From Notamacropus eugenii (Eukaryota; Chordata; Mammalia; Diprotodontia; Macropodidae), in NCBI RefSeq assembly GCF_028372415.1, contig NC_092874.1, positions 55,837,865 to 55,901,864 on the forward strand: a stretch of DNA of 64,000 bases, given 5' to 3'. The notes below the pieces were generated by a model. The model saw only the letters and a program-made list of their open reading frames with translations. It was not told where the DNA came from and did not search any database. Numbering within the stretch: the first letter of the stretch is position 1; each line of letters opens with the position of its first letter. A program made the translations under genes and the position numbers. Positions 13,235 to 26,150 of this stretch are shown here, in pieces.

Positions 13235-13520
13235 AAATTACATGCTAGGTAGTGTGGTATAGTGGGAAAGGCACTAGATTTGGAGTCAGGAGAGACCTGG
13301 GTTCAAATCCTGCCTCTGACACCGACTGTATAATAATGGGCAAATCATGTATTGGTGTTGGACGTGAAGATGCCAGAGGTCCCTTCTGGCTCTAATGACC
13401 TAGCCTTCCTGAGACAAGAATACCTGTCCTATCTACCTCACAGGACTGTCACGAGGATCCAATGAGGCCAAGTACGTACAGCACCTACCCAATCTTAAGG
13501 CACCATGAAAGCATCAGCTT
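13235..13520 (+). repeat. MIR/CORE-SINE, sense
   Basis: It shows gtgtggtatagtgggaaagg, then gacctgggttcaaatcctgc, followed by a tail with ctacctcacaggactgtcac. Confidence 0.8.
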
Positions 13521-13904
13521 TTGGAAGAAGCTTGCCCATTTCTGTCCTATCATTTGTGTGGTACATTTTTTGCAGGCTTTTACTGTAAGAAGCATTTCAG
13601 TAAAACCCAATTTCCAAAGTGCCTTCTGATTGTGCAGGGATGTGCCTGTTGAAGGCTGTTTATCAATGTGAGATCAGGACAGGAGCTAGCAACCTGCTTT
13701 CCCTCAGGTTCCACTTCCCTCAGGTTCCGGAGACGCTGGCCAGAAGGGCAGACTGAGCCCATGAGCACCCCTGTCACATCTGCACCACTCGCAACCATCA
13801 AAGTAACTGGACCATGAAGATGTAGCTCTGACCTTAAGCATTCTGCCAGCAGCAGCCTCCTTGAGCCTAAGCTCTATTTTACATCTCATTCAACTGCCCA
13901 CACC

Positions 13905-14052
13905 CTTGGTCCCAGTGATCCCACTACTAGGCATATAATCCCCAAAATTCGAAGACAGAAAATAAGATCCAACATAGACCCAAACAGTCATAGGAGCAAG
14001 CTTTAAGGTAGCAAAGAACTGGAAACCAAAATGGCAGAAACAACTATGGTAT
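13905..14052 (+). repeat. L1 ORF2 C-terminal remnant
   Basis: The translation contains IPLLGI-like text early, then VAKNWKPKW and LWYIS. These match the order of conserved blocks in the C-terminal part of L1 ORF2. It is a short, degraded fragment. Confidence 0.55.
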
Positions 14053-14054
14053 AT

Positions 14055-14275
14055 TAGTTTAGACTGGAAGAGCTGAGTTCAAATCCAGCCTCGGACATTC
14101 ACTAGCTGTCTGACCTAACTAGGTAAATCATTTAACTTCTGTCTGCCTCTGTTTCCTCATATGTAAAATACAGATAATATCTGCGTCTACCTCCCAGGGT
14201 TGTTCTGAGATAATATTTGCAAAGCACTTTGCAAACCCTGAAATATTAATAAATGCTAATTGTTATTATTTAATC
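14055..14275 (+). repeat. CORE-SINE (MIR/MON1-like), sense
   Basis: It shows gagttcaaatccagcctcgg, then tgtttcctcatatgtaaaat, then cctcccagggttgttctgag and agcactttgcaaaccctgaa. Confidence 0.85.
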
Positions 14276-14599
14276 ACTGAAACAATGGAAATGAAACAAC
14301 TGTTAAAATCACATCTCAGTCTGAGTCACTGTAGAATCAGCGAAAGTTCTGGAGAAAAGATTAATGACCTCGAGCAAATAAACTTCTCTGGATTTCAGCG
14401 TCCTCGAAACGATGGTGTGAAAACCCCATTTAATCTCGAAATCTACGAAACTCTGAAACCTCCTTCAAGATAGAGGCTGGTGGTGGTGGGCAACCGGGAA
14501 AGAATACTATATATAAAGAATCCTATATGCACATTATATCTGGTGACGTATCCAGGGAATATTTTTGTTGAATTGTTTTTCTTTGCCACAGGGCAGTGA

Positions 14600-14850
14600 A
14601 GGCAGCTAGGTAGTTTGAGTGGAGAGTGTTGGCCTTGGAGTTAGGAAGGCCTGGATTCAAATCCTGCCTTAGATACTTAATTAACATTAGGCAAGTCACT
14701 TAATCTTTCAAAGCCTCAATTTCCTCATCTGTAAAATGGAGCTAATAATAGGACCCACGTTACAGGGCTGTTGTAAGGATCAAATGAGATATTTGTCAAG
14801 TGCTTAGCAAACCTTGAAAGGGTTATGTAAATGCCAGCTTTCATTGTGTG
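14600..14850 (+). repeat. tRNA-derived CORE-SINE, near full length, sense
   Basis: The head is gaaggcagctaggtagtttg, then ggattcaaatcctgccttag, tttcctcatctgtaaaatgg and ggctgttgtaaggatcaaat. This is one of the best preserved copies here. A poly(T) run follows at 14927-14942. Confidence 0.88.
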
Positions 14851-15384
14851 TCATTCAGCCTGCGTCATTTCTGTGTGTGTCAAAGGGAAATAACTATGAT
14901 ACAAAGACAAATGGTGCCAATCCAACCTTTTTTTTTTTTTTGAAAGAAATAAAACTCCATACATTTCTTGCCTAAAATAGCTTCATGCCTAACCCTGGGA
15001 ACAGTGTGCCATGTGTTGTTGACCCTGGGTCTCAAACTTTCAATCTTCCTGCTTCCAGACCCTTGTTTTTAGCCTAACCACGACTGTTCCCACTGGATTT
15101 TTCCTTTAACGCTTGGGATGCTGCAGTATCCTATCCTGTTGCCATGGCAATATTCAAATGCAGACTGTAGAAAAGGTGCCTCCTATCATTGCTGCCAATT
15201 ACTGTGAAGCACCTCCAAGTCCTAACCAGCTGTTGAACAAAAGGGAAGGAGAAGGATGCCTCCAAAATTTGCAAGGGCTTCCTCTGCATTTCCTTTTGCC
15301 CCTCCTGTTCAATTTCCCAAATTGTTGATCTCTTGGGCTTAGCTTTAGAGTAGTTTACATTAAAAAACAAACCAAAAATAAGAG

Positions 15385-15475
15385 AAAGAGAAGGAGAGAG
15401 GGAAGGAGGAAGAGAGGGAGAGGAAGGGAGGAAAGGAGGGAGAGAGAGGGGGGAAGAAGGAGGGAAAGGGGAGCA
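15385..15475. repeat. Purine-rich (GA/GGA) tract
   Basis: An almost pure A/G run made of gagaga, ggaagg and aggaggg units. Confidence 0.9.
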
Positions 15476-16039
15476 AAATACAAGTCCAGTAGCTGCTAAA
15501 ATGAGAAGAGGACAGGCTCCCATCTTGGATTCATTTACTGAAGAACACTAACCCAGGGATTTTTAGGAAAATTAAAATCTTAAGAACACCATTCTGGCTC
15601 TTCAATGCTGTTAAAAGTAAATAGAATAGCAAATCCTTTAAAAGGAGGGGGAAACCCTACCAGTTTCTACAGTAGGTAAGGAAGTTTCCTAAAGTGACAG
15701 GTCTCTTGTAACGCAAACAGATTTCTTTCATTTTTCCTCCCTCTGGGACCACGATGCTCCTCAAAGCACACAACATTCCCCCAGGCCCACTTTACTACCA
15801 CAGACATTTTCCCTTCCCATTAGGATTGCTCTGTCTGCCGAGGAGAACCTTTGAGTGTGTACGTTTGCCATTTCCCCACAATGAGATTCTTTATTCACTG
15901 CTCCTCAGATGAAGGAGATGCTGGGCTAGGTATAACAGGGCTCTAGGGGGTGATCAGGAGAAGTCTCCTACTCTTGATACTTGCTGGACTTCGAGTTACC
16001 TGCCTAAATTGTCTCCAGAATGAGTTTTCTTCTCCACAA

Positions 16040-16640
16040 AATACCCAACTCACCAAACATTTATTAAATGCCTACTAATTGCATGATTGTAACTAGGTGC
16101 TGGGACCATAAAGGCCTAACCCTCAAGGTCCTTCAATTCTAGAGTGGCCATATGGTGGACAGACTGGTGGACTTGAAGTCAGGAAGCCCTGGGTTCAAAT
16201 CTCATTTCTCACAATGACTAACTGGCATGCCTATAGTAGCAAATGCTTTAAACTTTCTGGGCCTCAGTTTCCTAATCTATAAAATGGGAATGACAAATAC
16301 CTAGATTACTTACCTCATAGATTTCATATGAGGCTAAAGTGAGACTGAACCTAAAACCTTCTACAAACCTTAAATTGCTATATATACTGGCCATTATTTT
16401 TAATGCTGGAGAAAAAAATGAGAAAAAAACAAGATGTAAGCCTTTTATTAGCCCAATTTTTATAGTTCAAATGATCAAAGAATTTAGAGCCAGAAGGAAT
16501 TCATTGAGTTATCAACCTATCAACAAGTATTTATGAAGCGCCTACTATATATTAGACATTGTATAGATGCTGGGGAATGAAAGACAAAAGCCCAACCATC
16601 TCTACCTTCAACAAGCTTATGTTCTAATAGGGGAGATGAC
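16040..16640 (+). repeat. Dispersed L2-like repeat, SINE, L2-like repeat
   Basis: At 16040-16140 there is catttattaaatgcctacta. At 16140-16395 there is a MIR-like SINE (ctgggttcaaatctcatttc, then cagtttcctaatctataaaa). At 16508-16640 there is a second L2-like piece (gtatttatgaagcgcctact, ctaataggggagatgaca). Confidence 0.65.
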
Positions 16641-16919
16641 ATACTCTCCCTCCCAGTTCTCCTCACAGGGAATGTGGGGATTTACAGACTGGGTAAGAGT
16701 TATGCTATCCAATCCCTGAGGTCGCTTGTTAAATCTAGGGGTCTGTGACTCAATATAGAAGTATTTACAGAATTTCAGTTGAGTAGCACAAATTTTGTTA
16801 AAAAGCAACTAGAATTAAACTTCATTTACCACCTGCTTCTTTTCTTTGTTTTGACTTCGTGCATCCTCTGGAGCTCTCCCCCTACTTTTTCAGTTTCCTT
16901 TTGGGTATCATATCCCCCT

Positions 16920-17030
16920 CCCCCATTAGATTATAAGCTCCTAGAGGGAGGACTTTCTTTTTCTTATTTCTATCCTCAGGTCAATGTGTGGCACATAGCA
17001 GTCACTTAATAAATGTTTATTGATGAGAAT
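16920..17030 (+). repeat. L2 3'-end fragment
   Basis: It shows ttagattataagctcctaga and gtggcacatagcagtcactt followed by aataaatgtttattgatgag. Confidence 0.7.
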
Positions 17031-17462
17031 ATTTTAGTGTTGATATAAAAACAATAGTAAGTCAGACTACAGGAAGGAGATTGACTGGAAGACAATCTAC
17101 ATTAATTTGCACTGAAGGAGAATCCATCCTCCTTATCCAATCATGTTCTCATCTCTCTTCCAGTAGACAGAGTGACCCCACAGATATGCCTTGAGACTCA
17201 TGTTTGGCTAATTCCTGTGGTTACCAGGAAGGTGTCAGCAAAAATTAAGTCCCTCTGTTCTGGAACACAGTGAAGTTGGAGACTCTGATCAATGACATGA
17301 TCATGGTGCAGGAGAAAGGATAACTTGGCATTGGTGCCAAAGTGGGCTGAAGGCAGGACAGATCACTCCCAGCAGTCATGGACCAGGGCCACTAGGAGGA
17401 ACATCTCTCCAGGGAAATGTCTTATCAGAGAAGAACGATTGACAAAGATACTCTGAACATCA

Positions 17463-17698
17463 TTCTAGGGCAGGGGTCCTTAACCTTTGTTGTATCTTGG
17501 ACTCCTTTAGTGATCTAGTGAAGCCTGCGGACCCCTTCACAGAATCATGTTTTAAAATACAGAAAATTAAATAAAGAGATAGATTTATGTCTTTATATAC
17601 TTGTAAAGATGCAAAGAAAGTCAATTATATTGGACTACAGTTATCAAAATACTAAAAAAAATTTCATGGACTCCAAGTCAAGTACCCTTGGTCTAGGG
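17463..17698. mobile_element. Non-autonomous hAT (Charlie-like) element with target duplication
   Basis: The element is 17471-17690. Left end: caggggtccttaacc. Right end: caagtcaagtacccttg. The flanks ttctaggg and gtctaggg agree at 7 of 8 bases, the duplication length of hAT elements. Confidence 0.78.
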
Positions 17699-18085
17699 GA
17701 CAACATATTGGATTGAAGACCTAAATCCTGGCCCAGTCATTAGCCAGCTGGGTAGCCATAGCCCCTCTGGACCTCACATGCTTCATCTGTAAAATGAGTG
17801 AGTTAGGAGGGGAAGAGTTGTTTATGGATACAGCAGTGAGTTTGGAGTCTGGGTTGAATCCAGGCTCAACCACTTAGCACTTGGAGTAACTAACCATGTA
17901 CAGGCATTTTTTCACTTCTGTGGATCTCAATATTCTCATCTATAAATTGAGATAGTTAGATTATTTGACTTTCAAGGTCCTTTCTATTTCTGAATCTGTG
18001 ATTCTACGAGTCTATAACTAGTCAGATAATTCTAGGAATAGAAGGTTCCTTTCCTTCCAACTCTAAAATTCTATGATTCCCATGA
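17699..18085 (+). repeat. MIR/CORE-SINE copies, sense
   Basis: Two copies: about 17699-17800 (cttcatctgtaaaatgagtg) and 17820-18085 (gcagtgagtttggagtctgg, then tattctcatctataaattga). Confidence 0.65.
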
Positions 18086-18111
18086 TTCTCTTTTCCCAGA
18101 GCAGATACTAT

Positions 18112-18388
18112 GAATTAATCAACCAGCAAACATTTATCAAACACTACCATAGGCCAGGCAGGTGCTGTGTTAATCACTTTACAATTACTGTCTCATTTGA
18201 TCCTGAGAACAACCATACAAAGTAGGTGCTGTTTTTTATCATTCACATTTTGCAGATGAGAAAACAGGAAGAAAGCTGTGACTTTCCCAGAGTTGCACAG
18301 CTAGGAAGTACGTGACGCTAAATTTGAACTCAAGTCTTCCTGGTTTTGGGCCTTGCCCTCTATCTACTGTGCCATCTAGCTGTCTTTG
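18112..18388 (-). repeat. MIR/CORE-SINE, antisense
   Basis: It shows ctcatttgatcctgagaaca, then cattttgcagatgagaaaac, then tttgaactcaagtcttcctg, ending at ctgtgccatctagctgtct, the complement of a tRNA-like head. Confidence 0.88.
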
Positions 18389-19599
18389 GTTGCTACATAC
18401 ATTTAAGAGATTTCACTGGAACGTATGTCTCAGCTTCATAACAAACATCCCTGCGTCATACACAGAAAACCCTGAGAAGGACCGTATGCTAACGGCATTT
18501 TGTAAGAACATTTTTCCTCCCAGAAGTTCTGATTTACACATTCTTTACAGAGTTAAATTAAAGCAAACATTCGGGCAAATCAGCAAAGCAAAGCTGAGCC
18601 TAAGATATTAAAACTCATGCCTCAACAGACAACCCAAGGCCTAGACTGACTCACAAGCGTCTGCCTCAAAGGGATCAATCATGAGAACAGATTTATTCCC
18701 GGCAGTTCCAAGAGCTCTCACTAGGAAAGCACATTTTCAGAATGGCAGAAGGGCCTCCAGATGATCAGTCCAAGGATCCCAACAATATTCTAAGTTCTGC
18801 AAAAGCATCTTATCACTCCAGTCATCAGGTGTGAAGGTAAAAGAGATCTGTGAAGGAATCTGGGATTACAAAAAGCACAGATGTGGTACTCTTTTAGGTC
18901 CTAAGGAATCTTACAGTCTGTATTTACCACAGATTTTTAATTACTGCCTATTCCCACAACCCTTCCTCAAATTAAGGTGGCACAAGAAAGGAATTCACCA
19001 GGATCCCTTGGAATATAGAGATAAAATGAGAACAGTTGGAATACATCCAGCTACACTTATTATTGGTTGACTGTAAAAAAAATTGATTTATTAGACCAAA
19101 ATGCCACCTTCAAGGCTCTTCTCCAAGAAGACTGTCTCTTATGAGTATGTCAAAATTATACAATATTCCTCGAAAGTTTCAAGAGCAGGGAGAATTTTGC
19201 TTAACTCTTTTCTGACTGTTCATGGCAAATAAAGCATTTGTAGGCTAACCAAAAACATTTACAATTGTTGTTCGGGGGGGATGTCCTGTGTAGAGTCCAA
19301 ATGGAAGAAAGATTCCCTACAGATGATGAGGATGCTTCTGTTCAGGGATGATATTGTGATGATTCATCAATTCCCAGAAGATTGAAGAGCCTCCTAAATG
19401 AGAGCCCCCAGCATCCTGGTCAAGCTTCACTGCCATCTTCTCTCCCTGTCCTCATAGGTATATCCCTCCTTTCTTTCTTTTGCTCTGGGGACAGCAATCA
19501 AATCAACACTGTGATTGCTTTCAGAATAAGTGTGTTTAATTGATTACCTCCATTCGTCATATTTGTGGCTTCGCCAACCAAAGAGCCTTCCCTGGCCAC

Positions 19600-19790
19600 T
19601 ATATGTGTGTACATATATAGAAATATAACTATATATGTATATAGACATATATGTGTTATCTTTTCCTATTAGAATGTATATAATCTCCTTCCTTGAGTAT
19701 TGAAAGTCTGTATTTCCAGTGCTTAGCACAGTGCCAACTACATAATGACTACTGAAGAAATGCTATTGATTGATTGACTGATTTGACTGT
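19600..19790 (+). repeat. AT-rich microsatellite and L2 3' end
   Basis: TATA/ATAG simple sequence (19600-19660) is followed by an L2 tail with ccagtgcttagcacagtgcc and attgattgattgactg. Confidence 0.6.
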
Positions 19791-20389
19791 TTTAACTATC
19801 TACACAGTAAAAACCAAGTGGAAGATGAATACTTGCTGAGACTATGATATGTAGCTGGATGGATGAGTTATATAGCTGATCCACCAATTGCATATATCAG
19901 GGAGAGACCATGAGCTGGGCCTAGAATTGAATAAAGGAGAAGAAAGGGCTACGTTACCTTTAAGGAAATTATAGACAGTCCTCTTAATGACCCAAAGCTC
20001 CTTTCCTGAAACAAATGGCCACCATTTTTTTAACACCAATATTTTCCCCAGTGCTGTTACTTCATTGCAAATCATGGCATTTTGTAGTCTCCCAAGAATT
20101 AAAATTGAAAGTTAACTTAACTGAAGTGGAGAGCAACCAGATCAGATTAGATCAGAGTCCCAGAGCCTTATACTGGGAAGATCTATCAGAGCCCATTTGG
20201 AACAGTCTGTATCTGGACTCAATGTCTGCTGTCACATCTCTAACACAGGGCTCTCTGGCCTTTCCTTGAAAATCTCCTTTGGGGCAGGGGGAAAGCAAAG
20301 AGATAGATCATTTCCCTTCTAAATAGCTCCATTAGGAGCCATTTAAATCATATTATATTATATTAATTAGTTTATTTAAATGTGCCATT

Positions 20390-20660
20390 TTGTACCTTCC
20401 ATCCTAGTTTTGTCCTCTTAGGTCCAGCAGAACAAGTCTAATGCCTCAATTACAGAACAAACATCCTGATAACTCAAGTCAATTATCTTCCCCTCCCCCC
20501 ATTTCCCATCTTATCCTTTTCTTTTTTAGAATAATTATCCCTTTTTCCTTCAGCTAATTCTTATATAATGTTGAGGTCCTGCAATCTCTAAATCACCCTC
20601 TTCTCAATGCTTTCCAGTTTATCTCTTTCCTAAAATGTGATGCCTTTTTTTTTTAAACTT
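20390..20660 (-). repeat. L3/CR1-like fragment, antisense
   Basis: It shows aggtccagcagaacaagtct and ctcttctcaatgctttccag, the same family as 11216-11520. Confidence 0.45.
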
Positions 20661-21454
20661 CACTATTTGCTTTTTCTTGAGTTTATGTTATTTCTACAGA
20701 TCACAGGGATCCGAGGATGATGGGTGTTATTCATTCTCTACTTCGTGTTTTAAACAGATAGTTTAACCACCTCAAGAACTTTATAATAAAAACACATAAA
20801 ATGATACATAGAGAAATACAGTCTTTGGTGCATGTTGTGATCACTTTAGTATTTCTCCTTGTGTCTGAGAAATAGTGGCAGAATTTATTCTAGTTGACAC
20901 TAAAAAGATTCCTGTAAATAAATGGTGGCATATAAATCCTCCCAACTAGAACAAAATGAAAACTTCTTGGGAAAAATATTGTGTCTTGAGATCACATGCT
21001 GGAAGACTGAGTTTGTTGAGCCCCAATTTTATCATCTATAAGAATAACACAATTTTAAGATCTGTATTGAATACCACCTACTTAATATGACTAAAGGCTT
21101 ATTGAGTATGCAGACCAATATGTAGTATATTCAAACTAGCAGAAGGATTGTATTCCGAACTTAAAATTATTTTAACTTTTACATGGAAGGTATCTGGTTA
21201 CTTGAGCACTTTTGATCCTTCCACTACGTGGTGAAAACGGAACAAAAGAAGTTCTTTGGTGGGACAAAGGCGAGGAGTGATCATATTCGTGTTTAGTTTT
21301 TAGAAGAAAGAATCTGCTTTATCAGTGGAATGAAATTTCTTTTATTACCAACTTCTGATCCAACATTCATTATAAATGTATTCTTAGGATTCCATACTGG
21401 AATCAAATTTCCTATGTATAAATGTTATTTTGGCTGATGAGTATATTTGTTTTT

Positions 21455-21515
21455 GAGCTAAAGTAGTGCTTGGTACATAGCAGCTGTTTAAGAAATGCTT
21501 GCTGACTAACTGAAG
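21455..21515 (+). repeat. L2 3'-end fragment
   Basis: It shows gtgcttggtacatagcagct followed by aagaaatgcttgctgactaa. Confidence 0.6.
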
Positions 21516-21874
21516 TAGTCAATTACCTTTTATTATCAATAATATCACTATAAGTAATAATATTATCTTCTTGTATGTTTCGTTATTTCTTTATCCTTTG
21601 GTTAAGAATTACAATATACTCTGCCCTGTTTTCAAGGAAAAATCTGAATTTTATCAGGGTATAATTACAATATATTATACTAGGGTTTAGAATATTACTG
21701 TAAGACAATGCAGGGAAATAGGTAAAAAATGGGTGGAAATCACATTTAGGTTTAATGTAAGAGAAACTTCCTAAATATCAGAAATATCCCCAAATATACA
21801 TTGGGAGACACCCATAAGCAGGTGTTTAGGGAAAGGCTAGCTAACCACTAGTTAGGGCTTATAGAAGGGATTCC

Positions 21875-22330
21875 TTGTTAGACAGGCAGTTGTCACAATG
21901 GGTAGAGTGACAGAATTGGAATCAGAATGATCCGAGTTCAAATCCTGATTCAGATACCTAAACAGCTCTATGACCCTGGGCAAATCCCATAGACTCATGA
22001 TGTACCTCAGCTTTGTCATCTGTAAAATAAGAAGGTTGGATTTGATGACCTCCAAGGTTTCTTCTAGTTCTAAATCAGTGATACGGAGATATACATTGGG
22101 CTAGACAGCTTCTAAGGTCCCTTCCAACTTGAAGATTCACTGATGAACAGTTCTGTACCTTTGCTCAGTTGCCCCAATCCCTTTCCAAATTCTACTTATT
22201 CTTCAAAGTCCTCCTTCATGAGATTTTCTCCAGTGGACTTCAGCCTGCATTGATCACCCTCTTTCTCAGAACTCACATAACTTATTGTGGGAATCTATTA
22301 TAGTCCTATAAAATGTGTGCTATTCTTTCT
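21875..22330 (+). repeat. MIR-like SINE and L2 fragment
   Basis: A SINE at 21875-22140 (gagttcaaatcctgattcag, then tgaccctgggcaaatcccat). At 22150-22330 there is L2-type text (ttcaaagtcctccttcatga, then tcaccctctttctcagaact). Confidence 0.65.
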
Positions 22331-22665
22331 ATAAGGCCTGTTCTGATGTCCCGTCATGGTGTGGCAGTGACCCTGGGCTCTCAAAGCCTCCTCTAGTACA
22401 GTGTAACTTCTGGGAGGTCCCATCAAGCTCGAAAGTCTTTAAATACTTGTCTACTTACTCGAGGACCAATCTAGTTAAGTTTGGAGAGGCTCATCACCCA
22501 AAGATTGGCAAGCTGGATTGGATTTATTTATTTTGCTACAGCAGCTCATAAAGATGCCTATTAAGGGGGTAGTGAAAGGAGTAACCACATTGTGACTGAA
22601 GTATTGATATTGTTATGTAATTGCCTCTTATATACCTATTTTATTACCCTATCTGGATTGTAAGC

Positions 22666-22828
22666 TTCCAGAATCAGGGTTCTTAACTTGGGATCTTTTT
22701 ATTTTTTAAAAAGCATTTCAATATAATTTGTTTCCTTTTTGCTTCATTTCGTGTATTTAAAAACATAGGTTTCATCAGACTCCCAGAAGGGGTTAGGACA
22801 CAAAAAGGGTTAAGAACCTCTTCCAGAA
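22666..22828. mobile_element. Non-autonomous hAT (Charlie-like) element with perfect 8-bp target duplication
   Basis: The element is 22674-22820. Left end: tcagggttcttaac. Right end: gttaagaacctc. The flanks 22666-22673 and 22821-22828 are both ttccagaa. Confidence 0.85.
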
Positions 22829-22974
22829 GAAGGACCATAAACCATATTTCTTTTGCCTGCTACTTCCTCATCCCCATATTGGCCCTCCCCTTGCCCCATT
22901 CAATGGGACATGGTGGCTATAGGTCCAGTCTTAGAGTTAAACTCTACCTCTGAGATACTTGATGTATGTGCGTG

Positions 22975-23065
22975 TATAATATATATACAAACATATACCT
23001 ACATACATATGTATGTATGCATCTATACATACACACATATGTATATATATGTATATATGTATGAG
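22975..23065. repeat. TATA/CATA microsatellite
   Basis: Alternating TA, CATA and TGTA units. Confidence 0.85.
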
Positions 23066-24009
23066 ACAGAGAGAGGGAAGGAGAAAGAGAAATGCTCTGT
23101 GATCATAGGCAAGTCATTTAACCTACTAATGGCCTAAGCAACTCTCTAAGACTGTAATTTACAAACAAGTTGGTCATGTGGGTCAATGTAGTTTCCCTAT
23201 AGCAATGACATCATAGGTCAGGATGTGAAAAATGGGGGTGGGTATACAGCAAGGCATTGTGTCTTGGGGATAATGAATGAATGCAGGACAGCCAAAGAGA
23301 GAACCATAGGGCTAATCAGATCAGACAACCTTTGGTCAAAAGCAAGGCAGGGTTGCAATGAGAGCTTTAGGCACACACCCTTTAGGGCTTGAGGGAAATA
23401 AGCCAGTTGGTGGATACAATCATTTATTCTGGCATAACTCATCTGTAAAATGCACATGCACTCAAAGAACAAAGCTGGACACAGCTCTGTGACACAAGAA
23501 TCGTCTGGTTCCTGGCAGAGATGTTCCCAAACTTTCTGAGCTCTTGCAGAAGAAAACAACTCTACGGGGAACTAAAGAATTAATGAATTGTACATTAAAA
23601 GCATATGCTTCTCATTACTGAGATCACAGCATTCAGGATGAAGAATGTGCACAATCCAGAGCGAGGGTGTGCAGCAACAGACCATTCCTTTTATTCACTA
23701 GGGGGAACTTGAATTCAGCTGCCTTCTCCACTATAGTGGAGCAACTAAAATCCCTGTAAAGCCTCCTATGCTTAATAATTAAGGGACTGCCTGATGCTGA
23801 GATCAAGAAGCTAACAGAAGTCACCCTCTCATCAGGCTTGTGGGGATGGGGCTGAGCAAGTAATGGCTCAAAAGTGTGCCAATTACTGAAAGCTACCTTC
23901 CTGTCTATTCCCATTCAGCTCTCCCACCTGTCTGCCCATGGAGATAACCTCTGGACACTTGGTGTCTACTGAACTTTAGCAGCCACAGGCTTATCTTCAA
24001 AACTAATGG

Positions 24010-24215
24010 GCTTTCAAGTTAAAAGGGACCTTAGAGGTCAATCAGTCATTTCATAGATGGGGAAAACAAAGCTGACAGAAGGGATGAGACTTGTCCAAGG
24101 TCCCAAGTTCCCAGAATCTTGTTGCTGGAAGGGAAACCAGAGGTCATACTAGCCTAACAGTTCATGGTAGCACCAGGGTCTGAACTCTGGTCTTTTGAGT
24201 CCAATATTCTTTTTC
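24010..24215 (-). repeat. MIR-like element, antisense
   Basis: It shows aaaagggaccttagaggtca, then gacttgtccaaggtcccaag, then tctgaactctggtcttttga. The same family occurs at 24885, 38260, 44755 and 53470. Confidence 0.6.
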
Positions 24216-24589
24216 CTATACTGTGCAGTCTCCCTACTGACATATATAATGAGAGACCCATTGATACTTTCTATTCCTTCCTTGTGTCCATTTCCTTCCC
24301 ATGAGTCTTTTTCCTTGTTGACCCCAACAAATTCCTCTTCCCACCACTTGTTTCCTCACTCACCCTGGGGCAGTCTATAGAAGCAGCAACTAGCTATTTA
24401 GAGGGAGGGGCTGGTGGAGGTGGACACTCAGTTTACTGGGCCCAGCTTCCAAGACTCACTGAGTAGGTGGTACATCTGTTAACTTTGGCAAGCTGAGGAA
24501 CAGGAATGGGTCATGTATGGCTTCTTATCTTGCAAAAGGACTTTAGAAAGAGATGCCATGCTAGGGACCCAGCTTTTGGAATTTCATTG

Positions 24590-25260
24590 ATTATTATTAT
24601 TATGTATAAAGCACTATCAAGTGCTTTCTATAAAGTTTACAAAGTGTTTTACATTCTCTATCTCCACTTGGGCCTTAAAAACAACCCTGTGATAAATGTG
24701 ACCAAAATGAGGCTCAGACAGGACAACTTTGCGGCTCAACTTCACACTACCAATAAGTGTCAGAGGCAGAATTCAAACCCAGGCCTTCCTAAAACAAAGT
24801 CGATGCTACACCACCTTTCATTTATTTTAGAAAGAGAACATAGCAATACTTCATTTATTTGCCATGACTGGAAATGAGTTTATAGGATCTCAGAATTTAG
24901 ACCAGGCTAGGGCTTAAAAGTTATCTGATCCAACCCTCAAATATTACAGATGAAGAAACTGTATCCTAATAGTGTTCAAATTACTTGACCAAGGTCACAC
25001 AGGGAGAAATCAGCATTTCTGGGATTGAAGCTGTGTCTTCTGACTTAGACAATTGAGAGAAGAGTAAGAGCCCTTATCTCTGGTAATTAACACCTGTTTG
25101 ATACTGGGTAAGTTATTTAGCCTCTCCAGACCTCACTTTCCTCATCTGTAACATGGAGAGGTTGAACTGGTCCTTAAGGGCTCTTGCATCCCTAAAAGTA
25201 AGATCCTATGACTGAATCCAGTGTTCTTTCAACTATACCAAGCTAATTCATCTCCCATGG
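24590..25260. repeat. Three MIR-type SINEs (antisense, antisense, sense)
   Basis: 24590-24820 is antisense (gtcagaggcagaattcaaac). 24885-25060 is antisense (ttacagatgaagaaactgta, then gaccaaggtcacacaggg). 25080-25260 is sense (tttcctcatctgtaacatgg). The last two form a closely spaced inverted pair. Confidence 0.72.
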
Positions 25261-25264
25261 CTGA

Positions 25265-26150
25265 GTTTTCTAGATAACTGGGAATACAAGACATAAAATT
25301 TTCCCTACTTTTAAGGAAGTTACAGTGTAGAGGAGACAACATGCAAGCAGCTATGTTGATACAAGCTACAGAAAGGATCAACTGGAGATCAACAGAGGGA
25401 AGGCATGAGCATTAAGGGGGACTGGGAAAGGTTTCTCGCAGAAGGTGGGATTTTCCCTGAGACTTGAAGGAAGCTGAGGAGGAAGGAGAGAGGGACCAGT
25501 CAGTGAAAATGCCAAGGGTCAGGAGATCAAGTGTCTTGTACAAGGGACATCAAGGAAGTCAGTGCCACTGGACTGTGGAGAACCTGACAGAGTGTAAGGT
25601 GTAAGAAATAGGAAGGGACCAGGTTATGGAGGGCTTTAAAAAGCCAAATTATGGATTTCTGTATTTGATCTTTGAGGAAATAGTGAGGCACTGGGGTTGA
25701 CTGAATGGGAAGGGGATAGGGGAAGGTCTGGCATGGTTTTGGAAAATTGGTTTGATAGCTGAAAGGAGAATGGTGTGGGGTGGGGAAAGACTTGAGGCAG
25801 GAAGACCAACCAGAAGAGTACTACAGTAGCCCAGGTGTGAGGTGATGAGAACCTGCATCAAGGTGGTGGTAGTGTCAGAGATGAAAAGAGGACAGGTATG
25901 AGATGTTTCAAGAAGGAAAAGACTAAGCAACTGATTGGTCAATGGGAGTGAGGAGTCAATCGTGACGTGGTATGAAGCCAAGGTGACCAGGAGGATGGTG
26001 GTACTCTCTACGGTAACAGGGAAGTTAGGAAGAGTGGAGGATTTGATGGGGGGGTGAAGGGGAGAAGATAATGAATTTAGTTTTGGATATACTGAATTTG
26101 AGATGTCTATGGGATATCCAGTTCAAGATATTTAGAGTTGGAGAGGCATC
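25265..26150 (+). repeat. Long dispersed mammalian repeat (L2-like family)
   Basis: About 880 bp with the ordered motifs gaggagacaacatgcaagca, gaaggtgggattttccctga, aagggaccaggttatggagg, gacttgaggcaggaagacca, gtgaggtgatgagaacctgc and tgagatgtctatgggatatc. The same order recurs in many mammalian genomes. The family name is uncertain. Confidence 0.65.

Noticed and set aside
15131-15523. Minus-strand frame of 130 codons rich in Ser, Pro and Leu
   Set aside because: The composition comes from the GA-rich tract at 15385-15475, read as its complement.
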